Positions 45,596 to 59,380 of a stretch of DNA of 64,000 nucleotides are shown one piece after another (positions within the stretch are counted from its first letter, which is position 1; each line of letters starts with the position of its first letter). Origin of the DNA: Cyanophora paradoxa (taxonomy: Eukaryota; Glaucocystophyceae; Cyanophorales; Cyanophoraceae); contig QPMI01000163.1 in the NCBI GenBank assembly GCA_004431415.1, forward strand, positions 1-64,000, read 5' to 3'. The position numbers were made by a program, and so were the translations under genes. A model generated the notes under the pieces. That model made no database searches, had not been told where the DNA came from, and saw nothing but the letters and a program-made list of their open reading frames with translations.

Positions 45596-46605
45596 ATGTC
45601 GCGGCCCCTGCTCGCAGCCTTGCTGCTGGGCTGCTTAGGGTGAGTGCTTCTCCCCTTCCCTTTAATACACTCACTGGCCCGCGCAGGCTCGCCATCGCAT
45701 CGAAGGACGTGGCGGTCGGCGCCCCTAGCGGCATTGGCGCTCTGCTGTTCAACGTCGACGGGCGTGTCGTCGGGCCGGGTGCGCAGCCGCCTCGGTTCGC
45801 GCTCGTAGCCGCCTCATTGTACCACAGCATCTCTGCGGCTCGCGCCGCTGAAGATCCTCATCGACGGCGGTAGCTATTCCGCGATCGTGCGCGCCGATGG
45901 ATCGTTCACAGTATATCCTTGCTGCCGCCGCTTCCCGCCGCCTCTCTGCATCCCCGCGCATAGCTGAGCACCTTGACCGGCCCTCGCCTCACGCATGACG
46001 TCCCGGCTGGCACTCACCTCGTCGAGGTAGTCTGCACGGAGTTCTTCTTCCCGCCGGTGCGGGTCCCAGGGAGCGCCACGCGCTCTCCCGTCGCTGAGGC
46101 TGCCCCCCGCAGATTCGCGTGGACATCAGCGCCAAAAGCAAGAAGATCAAGGCCGCGTACGCCGATGAGATGCGTGCGGCCGCGCAGTACCCGCTCCTCA
46201 TGGAGCCCATCCGCCGCAATGGCTACTTCGAGGCGCGTTCGCCGCTGGCTAGCTCTCCGCCCTCAGGCCGACGCTCACCGCGCCGGCGCAGGTGAGGGAA
46301 GAGCTCAGCCTGCTCGGGATCGCGCGGCAGCCCTACTTCCTCGTGACCGTCATCATGCCCTTGGGCCTCATGCTCCTCATGAAGTTCCTCGGTGCCCCGC
46401 GCTGCCCCGTGCCGCCCGCGCGGCGCGTGGCGCGCGCTGCTGATCGCGCCGCGCAGGGCCCGAGATGAAGGCGGCGCAGGCGGAGCTGGCGGGAGGGGAC
46501 GGCAGCGCGCCCGTCCCGCAGGGCCCCACGTCGCAGGACCTCCTGGAGTCCATGTTCTCCACAGCGTCCGCGCCCCGGCTCACGTCGGGCCGCGCCAATA
46601 GATGA
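45596..46605 (+). CDS. EMC7: ER membrane protein complex subunit 7
   Basis: EMC7 is a lumenal beta-sandwich subunit of the ER membrane insertase complex. Exon 1 encodes a signal peptide, MSRPLLAALLLGCLG. Further exons give LAIASKDVAVGAPSGIGALL, PLKILIDGGSYSAIVRADGS, FT, THDVPAGTHLVEVVCTEFFF and PP, then IRVDISAKSKKIKAAYADEM, YPLLMEPIRRNGYFE and a C-terminal membrane segment YFLVTVIMPLGLMLLMKFL. The cytosolic tail EMKAAQAELAGGDG ends ASAPRLTSGRANR, TGA at 46603-46605. The DGGSY..IVRADGSF and DVPAGTHLVEV motifs and the single C-terminal helix are those of the EMC7/DUF2012 family. All introns are short and GT-AG; the acceptor of the intron before LTGPRLTHDVPAG is the least certain. Confidence 0.9.
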
Positions 46606-46867
46606 TGCGAATTCCGTATGTAGGACAATAGATAACCCACGTCAGCAGACTCGGACTGCGGGCGCTGCATGCACTGTAGAGGCTGGGACGTGGAATTCGG
46701 TCACAAGGGCGATGGGGGGCGGGGGCTAACGATCGTGGGGCGGTGGCAGGGCCGGAGCCGACAGCAGTGGCCGAGAGGAAGGCGGGTGGGGCAGTGGGTG
46801 CCAGCAGGCAGTGGGAGGGGGCGAGGTCGGCGGGGAGGGGGCGAGGGGCCGGGGTGCGGGCGGGCGC
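46606..46867. other. Convergent intergenic region, 262 bp
   Basis: This stretch lies between the stops of EMC7 (+) and CDC40 (-). It begins fairly neutral and becomes G-rich. It is probably two 3' untranslated regions. Confidence 0.5.
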
Positions 46868-49402
46868 TCAGTCCCAGAACTTGATGGTGCCGTCCCAGCC
46901 GCATGTGGCGACCTTGCTGGTCTCCAGCGGGTGCCACGCGGCGCCGATGCAGACCGCGCCCTCGTGCGCCTTGATCGTCCTGCGCCGCGTCGGCCGCCCG
47001 CCCGGCAGCGTCGCGCGCGCGGGGAAGGGGCGATGCGCACCGGAAGACCTTGCAAGTCTTCCAGTCCCAGAACCAGAGCTTGCCGTTCGCGTCGCCCGAG
47101 TAGACGAAGCTGGGCGGGCGTCGGCGTCGGCCAGGGCCGCCAGCGGAAGCGGGACGTGGGGAGGGGCCCGGGCGCACCGGCCATCCGGGGAGACGCCGAC
47201 CTGGCAGGCGAAGCCGGAGACGAGGTGGCCGCGGAAGACCTTGCGCTTGTTGATCTTGAAGCGGTCGCGAGCGCCGTACACCAGGATCTGGTTGTCCAGC
47301 GACTGCGCCAGGAACCACTTGCCTGCCGGCCGCTCGTGGGGGTCGCGGGGCGCAGGGCGCGGGGCGGGGCGGGGCTCACCGTTGGGGTGGAGGTCGATGG
47401 AGGGCATGGAGTGCATGTGCGGCTCGGCGATGTACTTGATGACGACGGGGATGCCCCACTCCCAGCTGCGCGCCCTCCACGTGAGGGACCGCCTGCAAGA
47501 CGGGGCGGGGCAGGGCGGGGGCGGGGCGGACACGCGGAGCGTCTTGTCGTCGGAGCTGGAGACGAAGCGGCGGTTGTCGTCGACGAAGGTGACCGTGTTG
47601 ACCTGCGAGAGGTGCTGGTCGTACTCCAGCGTCGGGATGTCCTTCTCCGTGCTCCACTGCGCCCCGCCCCGCGTCGGCGCCCGCCCTGCCCTGCCCCGCC
47701 CCGCCCCGCCCCGCCCCGCCCCCCGGCGCGTCTGTCTGACCTGGTAGAGCCGCTTGTCGTTGCAGCCGACGACGAACTCGGTCTGCTTGTCGGCGTCGGG
47801 GTGGAACCGGACGACGTTCGCCACCTTGCCGTTCGTGAAGGACTTGATGCACTGGCCCGTCTCCGTGTCCCACAACTTGATCATCTTGTCGTGTGCGCAG
47901 CTCAGGAACCTGCGGCGCGCTCAGTAGGCCGCCCCCGCGGGAGCCGGGGCGCCGGCCGCCGCACTTGCGCCCGTCGTGGCTGAAGCAGATGTCCTTGAGG
48001 GGCTTCGTGTGCCCCATGTACGTCCGCATGCACTTGCGGGAGCCGTAGACGTCCCAGATCTGCGGCCGGCGTGAGCGGGGGGCGCGGAGGGGGGCGGCAG
48101 GGCGGGGGCGGCGGGGGGCGCGCCTTGATCTTCGTGTCCATGCCCGCCGAGAGGAGCAGGTGGCCGTACGTCGGGAAGAACTGGATCCTCTGGATCGCCT
48201 TGGTGTGGCCCACCCTGCCGCGCGCGTGAGCGCTGGCTCCGGCAGCCGCCGGCGGGCGGGCGGGCGGGCGGCACCAGGTGTGGACGAGCTGCTTGGGGAT
48301 GTAGCACTCGTCCGGGGGCATGTCCTTGAGCTCGCTGGGCTTCTCTATCCAGGAGCGGCCCTGGTAGTCGACCTCCGAGTCGCCGTGGAATATCGTGCTG
48401 TCCTTCGCCTCCGCGAACGCCTCCTCCTTCGCCTTCTTGATCGAGTCGAGGTACATCTTCTGTTCCTCCTGCGCGCCGCAACGAGCAGCGGTCAGCGGCC
48501 CGCCGCCCTCGCCCGCTGCTACGCGGCGAACCGACAGGTCCACGTTCGACATCTTCTCTTTCCGCTCGATCTCGAAGTGGTAGGGCGCCCAGGGACCGAG
48601 GAACGTTTCCACTGCCGACGCGTCCCCCGCGGGAAGCTTCCTTTTCTTGTTGGCCTTCTCTTTTTCCTCCCGCGACTCTTTTGTATCGTAGACGCTCAAG
48701 CCTGCGATGAGCCTCAGGAAAACAACAGCGGCACTCCAGAAGAGAAGCACCTTTGAGCGGGTTCGCTGTAGACGCGGGCAGCTCTCCTTGCTCAGCTAGA
48801 TATGCTTCTGCGTTGGCGCTGCATTTCGGGCGGGCCGTAAGCAAGCCGGGCGAGTGCCTCGAGTGCCAGCAAAAGATGGAGGGCACCGGTTGTACGCGCG
48901 TTCCGCCTCATCGAAAACGGTTTCGTTCATCGCATACTTCTCCACGTAGCCTGTCAGCGTGTTTTTGAAGCCTTTGCTCATGCTGTCTGCGCGGAAGGGG
49001 TGCTGCGGGCCCGCGACGGGGGCCCAGAGCTGATCAACCCTGGCGGAGACCGCAAGTCAGCGATTCAAGCACACACGAGCTCGGAAAGGAAAGCGCGTCG
49101 CACTTCGGGTTGTAGTGGATGAGGCTGCGAGTCGGGTCTGCTGCATGCTTGTCGCGCAGCAACTGCGCAGGCGAAAGCGAAGCCCGCATTGGCGGCGGCA
49201 CGACGGCGTGCGGGAAGTAATGCCTCGCGCAATGCAGCGTTCGAGGGAAGAGAGCCCAAGGAAATACGGGCCGACAGGGGCGACGCACGTCATTGTCGAG
49301 AATCGTGGGCGCTGTATTGACTTTTAGGGACAGTGCGGTCGAGGTGGAAGGCTGGGCGGGCGCGTCCTCCCCATCGCTCCCGTAGCCGGTGAGCAGGTCC
49401 AT
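46868..49402 (-). CDS. CDC40: Pre-mRNA-processing factor 17 (WD40 splicing factor)
   Basis: PRP17/CDC40 is a WD40 protein needed for the second step of splicing. ATG at 49400-49402 gives [20 protein letters not shown]. Then come [122 protein letters not shown] and [14 protein letters not shown] repeats follow: [138 protein letters not shown] and [20 protein letters not shown] with final WD, stop at 46868-46870. The domain order and the DYQGRS and FLGPWAPY motifs identify the family clearly. More than ten short introns are needed, most with C-rich sense strands. Confidence 0.95.
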
Positions 49403-49541
49403 GAAAGGTGCCGCTTTATGATAAGCAGGAGTTGCCGCTGATTTTACAGGAGATCACAAACACAGCGAAGGTCTACGGCGACGAAGGCACGAACACTGCT
49501 GTACCCGGCGCAAAAAAAGTCTCGCGGCGCAGCGAGGAAAG
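49403..49541. promoter_or_regulatory. Divergent promoter of CDC40 and bL17, 139 bp
   Basis: Only 139 bp separate the start codons of the two divergent genes. The spacer must carry both promoters. No motif stands out. Confidence 0.55.
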
Positions 49542-50109
49542 ATGAACCACAGGCGGAACCTGCGAAAGTTCGGGCGCGACAGCAGCCATCGCCTGGTGCG
49601 GGGATTGCATAGCTACCGGGCGGCACGGCGGGGATCTGCCGGCGGACCGCCACCGCCGCGCCGTCGCAGCCGTCGTGTCCGTGATCTGACGCGCGTGCGC
49701 TCTCCCTGCGCAGGCGATGCTGAAAAACATGGTGAAGAACCTGGTGCGCCACGAGCGCATCCAGACCACCCTCGCGAAGGCGAAGGACACACGCCGCGTC
49801 GCGGAGAAGGCAATCACTACAGCAAAGAAGGGCACAGAGCATGCGCGCAACCAGCTGATGGGCTTCTTCTGGCACGACACGAGCGTCGTTGACAAGCTGA
49901 TGACGGACATCGCCCCTCGCTTCGCTGAGCGGGAGGGCGGCTACACGCGGATCATCAAAGCGCCGAACAGGAGAGGAGACTGGGCGCCCATGGCGTTCAT
50001 CGAGTATGTCGAGCGACCAGGCGTCGTGCAGCGCGAGGTTGTGCAGGCCCGGCTGGCAGCGGCGAAGAAGGATGACCAACAAACGCCCGGGCAGCAGCTT
50101 GTTCCGTAG
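49542..50109 (+). CDS. Ribosomal protein bL17 (organellar)
   Basis: bL17 is a bacterial-type large-subunit ribosomal protein, so a nuclear copy serves a mitochondrial or plastid ribosome. ATG at 49542 gives MNHRRNLRKFGRDSSHRL. One GTGCGG...GCAG intron (about 49596-49713) follows, and the second exon reads AMLKNMVKNLVRHERIQTTL, AKAKDTRRVAEKAITTAKKG and TEHARNQLMGFFWHDTSVVD, then LMTDIAPRFAEREGGYTRII and FIEYVERPGVVQREVVQARL. The end is GQQLVP with TAG at 50107-50109. The start aligns with the bacterial N-terminus without a presequence, which fits mitochondrial L17 better than a plastid protein with a transit peptide; the compartment is inferred. Length is about 150 residues. Confidence 0.93.
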
Positions 50110-50335
50110 ATTTATTTATCTCTTCTTCAGCTTGCGCAATCGTACAGGACCCTTTTTCGCTACATCGCAACGGGCAGAATGGAGAATTCGAAGATCTAGA
50201 CACGGGGCCGCGGCGCCGGGCCGGGAGCGGAAATGGAACCAGAGGATCGAGGGGCGGGGGGAGGGCGGGGGGCGGGGGGGTCCTTCAGAGCAGCTGCAGC
50301 TGCAGCTGGATCCGCACTACAGCTGAACACGTAGC

Positions 50336-51655
<1,320 letters not shown>

Positions 51656-54600
51656 ATGTTCGGAGCACAAAAACCCGCCACCTTCGGGTTCGGCGCCACG
51701 ACCGCCGCTCCTGGTACGCGCCTTGCAGCTCAGTTAGCGCATAAGCGCGTTAGCATGCGTTCTTCTTCGTGCGTGCGCCGCGAAAGAGCCGCTCTCACTT
51801 CCCTGACCCGCGCAGCTTTCGGGGCGACGGCGCCGGCATTCGGACAGCCGCAGCAGACCGCCTTTGGGCAGCCTGCGCAGCCTGCTGCGCCGGCATTTGG
51901 ACAGCCCACACCTTCCGCTTTCGGGCAGACCACAACACCGGCATTTGGCGCGAGCACAACTCCAGGTTCGCACCGCAGCGCCTGCAATGTGAATGGTCGC
52001 ATCGCATGCAGGCGCTTATTTCCGACAATCGTCAACGATGTAGGATTCGGAGCGACGCAGCCGGCCTTCGGGACTTCCTTCGGCGGCACGACATCCACCT
52101 TCGGGCAGCCTGCGACCACGTCGACTTTCGGCGCTCCGGCAACAGGTTTCGGCGCCACCACATCTGCCTTTGGCACGAGCACTCCTGGTCCGCCTTGGCG
52201 AAAGGATGCATTCGATCGCGTTCTGACCATGTGCTCAGCTCCTGCCTTCGGCGCAACTACCACACAGCCAACAACCTTCGGGTTCGGCGCGACGCAGCCG
52301 ACAGCTACTCCCGCTGCGTCCCCGTTCGGCGCTTCGACCTCAACTTTCGGAACCACGACGACAGCTTTCGGCACAACCGCGGCCCCTGCTTTCGGCGCGT
52401 CGACCACTACACCCGCCTTTGGTGCTTCGACGACTCCATCTCCCTTCGGGCAGAGCACTACGAGTGCCTTCGGCAACACCACGAATGCTTTCGGAGCGGC
52501 GACAACAACGCCGGCCTTCGGAGCCAGCACCGGAACGACGACGGCTTTCGGAGCCTCGACTGCAGGCACCTCTTTCTTTTCTTTCATTCCAAACCGGGGC
52601 GGAGCTCCTTGCTGACGCGCCCTCGCAGCATCCCCGTTCGGGGCGAAGCCGACGACTGGTTTCGGCTTCGGGACGCAACCGAGCACCTTCGGGGCGGCAC
52701 CGGCGACGTCCACCTTCTCGACGGGCTTCGGGACGACGACAGCACAGACGCCGGGCCTGTTCGGGCAGCCGGCTCAGCAGACAACGGGTGGCCTGTTCGG
52801 CGCGGCAACGCAGCAGCCGTCGGCCTTCGGCGCGTCGGCGTTCGGGGCGCAGCCGGCGTCGCAGGGGACGGGCAACCCGAAGTACCAAGAGACGAGCGAG
52901 CAGGACCCGAACAACCCGGCGGGGGGGATCCTGCGCCAGACGGCGATCACCGTGATGCCGGCCTACGCGCAGAAGTCCTTCGAGGAGCTCCGCTGGGAGG
53001 ACTACCAGATGGTCAAGGCCGGCCAGAAGCAGTGGGGCCAGGTCGCCGGGCCCTCCACGGGCGGCCTCTTCGGCGCCACCTCCACGCCCGGCTTCGGCGC
53101 CACCGCCAGCCCGTTCGGCGCCCCCGCCGCCACGTCGACGCCCTCTCTCTTCGGCGCCCCCGCCACGCCCGCGCCGTCTCCCTTCGGGGCCACGGCAGGG
53201 ACGACCTCCGCGTTCGGGCAGCCGGCGCAGCCGACGCAGCCGGCGGCCGGCGGCTTCTCGTTCGGACAGCAGCCGGCGCAGCAGCAGACTTCGGCCTTCT
53301 CGTTCGGGCAGACGCCGGCGGCCACCTCGACGCCCTCCTTCTCGTTCGGGCAGACGCCGGGGCAGCAGCCTCAGCAGCAGCAGAGCACCCTCGGGACCTT
53401 CTCCTTCGGTACCTCAACCACCCCTGCGGTACGCAGCCCGCCCCGCCCCGCCCCGCCCCGACACAGTCGCCCCGCTGACGCGCCCCCGCCCCGCAGGCCT
53501 CGCCCTTCGGCACCGCAACGACCCAGCCGGCGGCGGGCGCCGGGGGCTTCTCGTTCGGGACGGGGCAGGCGGGGGCGCAGCAGCAGCAGCAGAAGTCGCT
53601 GTTCGGGACACCGACGACGACGGGGACGACGGGCGGCTTCGGCTTCGGCACGACGACGCCCGCGACCACCACGCCCTCCTTCTCCTTCGGCGGCGCCACC
53701 TCCACACCCTCTTTCCGTGCGCACCCCCGGCCCCCCGCCGCCCGCGTCGCCGCTGACGACGCGCGGGCAGAGCCGGCCTCGGGCGGGCTCTTCGGGATGT
53801 CCTCGCCGGCGCAGCAGGCGCCGGCGACGGGCGGGCTGTTCGGGGGCGCGACGGGCTCGACCTTCGGGACGACGACGCCGTCGACCACCGGCGGCCTCTT
53901 CGGGACCACCGCCACCACCACCCCCTCCTTCAGCTTCAACCTCTCCCAGCCCGCCGCGCAGCAGCAGGCCCAGCAGCAGTGCGGCCTCCGCTTTCGCGCC
54001 GCCCCTCCCGCGCTCGCCTCACCGCCCCCGCGCAGGCCGCAGCCGGCGCCGACGGTCACGTCCAACCCCTTCGGCAGCAACCCACTCTTCGCCGCCGCTG
54101 CCGCGCCGGCCCCGACGCCGACGCTCGGCCTCGCCGGGGCGGCCTCGGGGGCGGGGAGCGGCCCCGTGGGCCTGAGCCAGAAGCAGGCGGTCAAGGTGAG
54201 CACGCCGCTGGCGTACAAGTCGACGCCGCGCTCGACGGTGAAGATCACGCCCCGCGGCGCCTCCCGCTCCGCCGCCAAGTCCGCCCTCTTCGACGGCGCC
54301 GACGGGGCCCCCGCGGCCCCGGGGGCCGCCTTCCCCAGCCCCGAGATGTTCGTGCCGCGCATCAGCAAGAAGACGCTCGTCATCGAGGGGCCCCTGGGCG
54401 GGCCCGACTCCTCCCCCGGCCCCGCCGACCGCACCTCCGGCGCCGTCCTCGACCTCGCCGCCACCCCCGGCGGCAGCGCCGGCGATAAGGCCAAGGGGCC
54501 CGCCGTCACCTCCCCCACCGGTCCGTGCGGCGCCGCGGGCCCCCTCTGGGCGCCCGTGCCGACGCGGGGCGCAGCGGAGGAGTTGGCGACGCCGGTTGCC

Positions 54601-57600
54601 AAGTCGCGGACGCAGATGCGCGAGCTGACGATCAACGGCACGACTCCGGGCGACACGCCCGGCCCCGCCAACGGGGACGCCACGCCCCTGCGCAGCGCCG
54701 AGAAGACGCCGGCCGGCCCGAGCGGCGTGGACAAGACGCCAGCCTCGCGGGGCAAGCAGCCGGCCGGCGGCGTGGTGCGGCCGACGCCGCGGCGTGCGGG
54801 CCGGGCGGCGGAGCCGGAGGCGCTGCTGCGGGAGCAGGAGAAGCGCCTCTCTAAGGGCTCGCCCAAGCTCTTTCCGGAGGGGGCGCTCATCACGACGGAG
54901 CCGACGATGGAGGAGTTCGCGCGGATGTCGTCGGAGGAGCTGGCGCACGTGAAGAACCTCAAGGTCTCCCACCCGCACGCCGGCTACATCCTCTGGCCCG
55001 AGGCGGACGTCCGCGGCGTCGACTTCGCCAAGGTCATCCTCTTCAACCCCGAGAAGAAGCAGGTCGAGGTCTACCCCGACCTCGACTCTAAGCCCCCGCG
55101 TGCGTCCCCCCCCCGCCCCCGCCCCCGCCCCGGCCCCGCTGAGGCCGCCGCGCAGGGGGCGAGAAGCTGAACCGGCGGGCGACGATCGTGCTGCACGGGC
55201 TCTTCCCGAAGCGGCGGGACGACCCCGAGGCGGCGCGCAAGTACCGGGAGAAGCTGGAGCTCTCGTGCTCCAAGGTGGACGCCAGGTTCGGGAGCTACGA
55301 CCCGGCGACGGGCGAGTGGGTCTTCCACGTCGAGCACTTCTCCAAGTACGGCCTCCTCGACGACGAGGACGAGGACCTGGACGAGCCGGCCCCGGACCCC
55401 CGCCCCCTCCTCGCCCGCGCCATCCCCCTGCCCCCCTCCGACGACGAGGAGGAGGGCGAGGGCGAGGGGGCCGAGGGCAGCGCCGCCGCCCCCGGCCGCC
55501 GGGCCGGCTCCTGGGGGCCCGACGTCCCCATGGCCGTCCCCGTCGCCTCGTACGGCGACGAGGAGGGGGCCCCCGAGGCGATGGTGCGCCCCCGCGCGCC
55601 CACCGCACTCCGCCCCGCCCCCGCCGACCGGGGCGGCAGGTGACGGAGGACGAGGAGCCGGCGCCGCTCGCCGTCGGCCCCGCCGAGGCCGACGCTGGGG
55701 CGGACGGGGGGCGCGGTGCGGGCTTCTTGCCCCGCCAGCTCGGCCTCGACGCTGCCAAGCTCCAAGTCATGAAGGTCCGCCCCGCCGCCGGCCCCCGGGG
55801 CGCCTTCTCTAGCGTAGCTTGATGAGATGGACTTCTGTGGTCTTCCTAAGGGCTCGGCCCCCGGATTTGTTCCCGCGTTGGGCCTATGAATAGAATTGAA
55901 CACCTCGTTTTACGCTTTACACGAACTACAAGAACTAAACACGCCTCTAGCCTCAACTCACTTCTTTCCCCACCCTCACTTCTTTCCCCTGGGAGCACGC
56001 CGCTGACTGGCCGCCGCGGTAGGCGTCTTTTTTTGGGCGAGGGGAGGAGGCGGCGGCGCGGAGGCCTGACGCGGAGGCGCGGGACTCGCTTCGCCTCCTC
56101 CCCGACCACGGTGCCCCCCGCGGCGCGCGCCACCCCCTCCCGGCCGGCGCCTTACCCGCCCGTGCCGACAGACGACGAGGGGCGCGGACGCGCGGCCGCC
56201 CGCCCCCGCCTGAGCGGCGCCAGCCTGGCCCTCGTGCCGCGGGGCCCGGCATCGACGCCGCAGCGGGCGCTGCTGCGCTTCCCCCGACGCCGTCGCTTGA
56301 TGCGCGGGTGACGGCGCCGCGCATGCTGCCCGTCCCGCCGACCGCTCGCTGGCGGCGCGCCGGAGCGCCTCTGGGCGGACGCCGGCCTCTCGATGGGCCG
56401 CTTCGCGCGGGTCGCGTGGGGGCCCGGGGGCGCCTGGCGCTGGTGCGGCCGGGGCACAGGCCCGACCGCGTGTGCGCGGCGACGGTGACGGTGGCGCGGG
56501 TGACGTGCGGGCCGGCGGAGGCCGTCGGCCTCCCCCGCGAGGCCGCCCTTGCCTTCCACGAGGCCCTCCTCACCGTCAGCCACCAGCACAGCTCCCGCCG
56601 CGACGACGGTCCGCCCCGCCCCGCCCCGCCTCCCCGTCGCCTCCCGCCCGCTCACCCGCGTCGCTCCGCAGGCGCCTTTGCGCTGCCGAGCGGGGCGGCC
56701 GCGATGACGCCCGTGCTGCGGGCGTACGCGCAGCGGATGGCGGACGCCGCCGCGCAGCTCGAAACGCTCGGTGCCGCGGAGGCCGCCGCCGCCGCCCGCC
56801 ACGGCGCGCTCGCCTGGCGCCTCATCGACGCCCTCTGGGGGGAGCAGACGGGTGCCCCTCGGCCCGCTCACGCCGCCCGCGCCGCTGACGGAGCGCGCAG
56901 AGCCGCCAGCACCGGCCGGGGGCGCGTCGGACTACGTGGAGGAGCTGCGGCGGCGGTTCGCCCTCACGCGCTGGCTCAAGGAGGCCGTCGAGGAGGCGGC
57001 GCGGGGCGACGCGGGGGCGGCGGCGGCGCGCAAGGACCACGTGCAGGCGGCGCTGGCGCACCTCTCGGGGCGGCAAGTGCGGGAGGCGTGCGAGGCGCTG
57101 GCGGCAGGGGGCGACGCGGTGGCGGCGGCGATGGCGGCGCAGGCCGGCGGCAGCGAGCGCGTGCGCGAGTACGTGCGGCAGCAGCTCGACGTCTGGCAGC
57201 GCAGCGGCGTCGCCGGCCGCATCAGTGCCGACCGCATCCGCCTCCTCAAGCTCCTCTCGGGAGACACGACGGTCCTCCCGTGCGCCCCGCTCCGCCTCCT
57301 GCCCCGCCCGCGCCCTGACGGCTGGCCAGGCTGCTGGACTGGAAGCGAGCGCTGGGGGTGCACCTGTGGTACGGCGTGCCGACGAACGCGCCGCTCGCGC
57401 GGGCCCTGGAGGCCTACGACGCGGCGGTGGCGGCCGGCCGCTCCCGGCCCGCCCTCCCCCCGCCCCTCGAGGAGCCCCTGCTCGCCGCCGCCCGCCCCCG
57501 CGGCCTCGTCGCCGCCCTGGCGCCGGGCGAGGCCCTCCCGGGGCCCCCGCGGGGCGCGAGGACGTGCTCGCGCAGCTGCTGCGGCTGTACGCGTCGGGGC

Positions 57601-58715
57601 GGCGCGGGCGGGGGCGGGGAGGCGGCGGCGCTGGACGTGCCCCGCATGCTCTCCTCGGAGGCGGCCTCGGGGTGGCCGCTGGACGCGGCGCTGGGCTGGC
57701 ACGTGCGGCAGGCCCTCGAGGCCCTCGCCGTCCTCCCCGCCAACTGCCTCGGGGACGCCCCGCACCTCGCCTACGCCGCCCAGCTCGAAGCCGCCGGGCT
57801 GCAGGCGTGGGCCCTCTACCCCGCCCTGCACCTCCCCGACGCCCCGCGCCGCGAGGCCGCCGTCGCCGAGCTCGCGGCCCGCCACGCCCCGCGCTGGAGG
57901 AGCGGGAGGAGGCCGGCGAGGCCGGCGAGGCGCGCGCGCGGGCGCGGGCGCTGGTGCTGCGGGGCCTCGGCGTGCGGGAGGAGACGCTGCTGCGGGGCGA
58001 GGCGGCGCTGGCGCGGAGCCGCTGGGGCGCGGCCCTCGAGGTCGAGCGGCTGCTCGCGTGCTGCGAGTACCGCGCGGCGCACGCGGCGCTTGTCCAGCGC
58101 CTCGCGCCGCGCGTCGTGGCGCGGGACGACCCCGCCGCCCTCGCCCGCCTGCGCGACCTGCTGCTCGCCCTCGAGCACAACGCGGCGGGGGCCCTCGGGC
58201 GCGAGTGGGAGGTCGAGGCGCGTGTCGAGGGCGAGCGGCTGCCCGGCGGCGCCGTCTGGCTCGACTACGCCCTCCTCTCCGAGCAGCTGCAGCCGCGGCT
58301 GCGGGCCCTCGCCGAGGGCCAGGCGGGCGCGGCGGAGGCCCTGGGCCCTCCTCGAGCGCGCCCAGCGCCTCGCCGAGGCCCTCGCCCAGCGCGAGCCAGG
58401 CCCCCAGCCGGCCGACCTCCACGTCCGGTCCGCCCCGTCCTGGCCCCCGCCTGCGCGGCTCTCGCGTGGCGGCGCCCCTGACGCCCTCGCCGCTGCAGGT
58501 TCTGCCTGGCGGAGATGTCGACGAGGGCGGCGCAGAACCTGCTGAAGATCCGGCGCGCGCTGGCGCTCGCGGCGGGGCGGCCGGCGCTCGAGGGCTCGCG
58601 GGACGTGGCGCGCCTGCTGCCGGGCCTCACGGCGCTGCCGGACAGCCACCGCCTCGAGATCGTGCGGCAGCTCTCCGCCGACCTCGTCGCCGCCCGCCCC
58701 GCCGCCCGCGCCTGA
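51656..58715 (+). CDS. NUP98: Nup98-Nup96 polyprotein precursor
   Basis: The gene encodes a nucleoporin precursor that cleaves itself into FG-repeat Nup98 and scaffold Nup96. ATG at 51656 gives MFGAQKPATFGFGATTAAP and a Thr/Ala-rich FG region (to about 52860). A GLEBS-like RAE1-binding motif follows (ILRQTAITVMPAYAQKSFEE, LRWEDYQM, about 52930-53010), then a second FG/GLFG region to about 53990 and a linker with SPEMFVPRISKKTLVIEG. The autoproteolytic domain has YILWPEADVRGVDFAKVILF and GEWVFHVEHFSKYGLLDDED; cleavage is expected between Phe and Ser of HFS at 55340/55341. Nup96 begins SKYGLLDDEDEDLDE and continues GLDAAKLQVMK, a 248-bp intron (55775-56022), ASFFGRGEE, DAGLSMGRFARVAWGPGG and a helical alpha-solenoid (SDYVEELRRRFALTRWLKEA, VAGRISADRIRLLKLLSGDT), ending at 58713-58715. 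A one-base loss at 56426-56430 breaks the frame as written. Confidence 0.93.
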
Positions 58716-59380
58716 TCACCGCCACCTACTTCCCCTCCTGCCCCTCTCCCCCGACCCTCCTGCCGTAGCCAGCGAGTCGTTCATGATTCAACAGTCATCA
58801 GGAAATGTGATCGTGAATTTATGAGTAGACTTCGCCCCTGCGCAGGACGCGCACGCGCACATGCTAAGAAGCTAATTATATGAACGGAACAGGGACACTG
58901 CAGTTAACGTTGCACTGCCCCTGGGCCTTTTCATTCGTGGGCGTTTTTCCTCGCAGGAACATCGCGCTGCGCTTCTTCTCCGGCGTGGACGCGGGGCGGA
59001 GGATGAAGCCCGTGCGGCTCGCCCCGCTCGGGCCGCTGCCCTCTCCGGCGCCGGCACCGGCTGCGCATGCCCCGGCGGTGGCCGCGGCCGGGCCCGCGGC
59101 AGGCCCCTCGAGCTCGTCGCCTGCAGGCCCCGCGCCAGCAGGCCCCTCCTCGTCCCATCATCGTAGTTTGTAGGAACCCCAGGGGGAGTGCACGCCCCCC
59201 TTCAGAGGGCCCTGCCGCGTCGTCCGCGGCTTCTCGCCCCGTAGGTAGCACCGCCGCTTCTAGCTCGCGTTGTCCGCAGCTAGTATGCCCGTGTTATCAA
59301 TGTGCACATGCGGGTCCCTACCTGCTCTCCCGCACTGCAGCTGCGGCAGCCGGACGTCGACCGGCCACTCGCACTCGTCT
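58716..59380. other. Convergent intergenic region with an unassigned ORF
   Basis: This stretch lies between the stops of NUP98-96 (+) and the ZSWIM7-like gene (-). A plus-strand frame at 58880-59173 contains RNIALRFFSGVDAGRRMKPV after a CCTCGCAG acceptor-like site and ends in Ala/Pro/Ser repeats. It could be a terminal exon of a small unrecognised gene or chance. I do not call it a gene. Confidence 0.35.

Noticed and set aside
49444-50082. Minus-strand frame of 212 codons over the bL17 gene
   Set aside because: It is antisense to clearly conserved ribosomal protein exons and crosses the bL17 intron, so it is a shadow frame.
58880-59173. Small plus-strand ORF with FFSGVDAGRRMKPV
   Set aside because: It lies between two convergent gene ends, has mostly Ala/Pro/Ser content and no recognisable family. 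It is kept only as an unassigned ORF in the intergenic entry.
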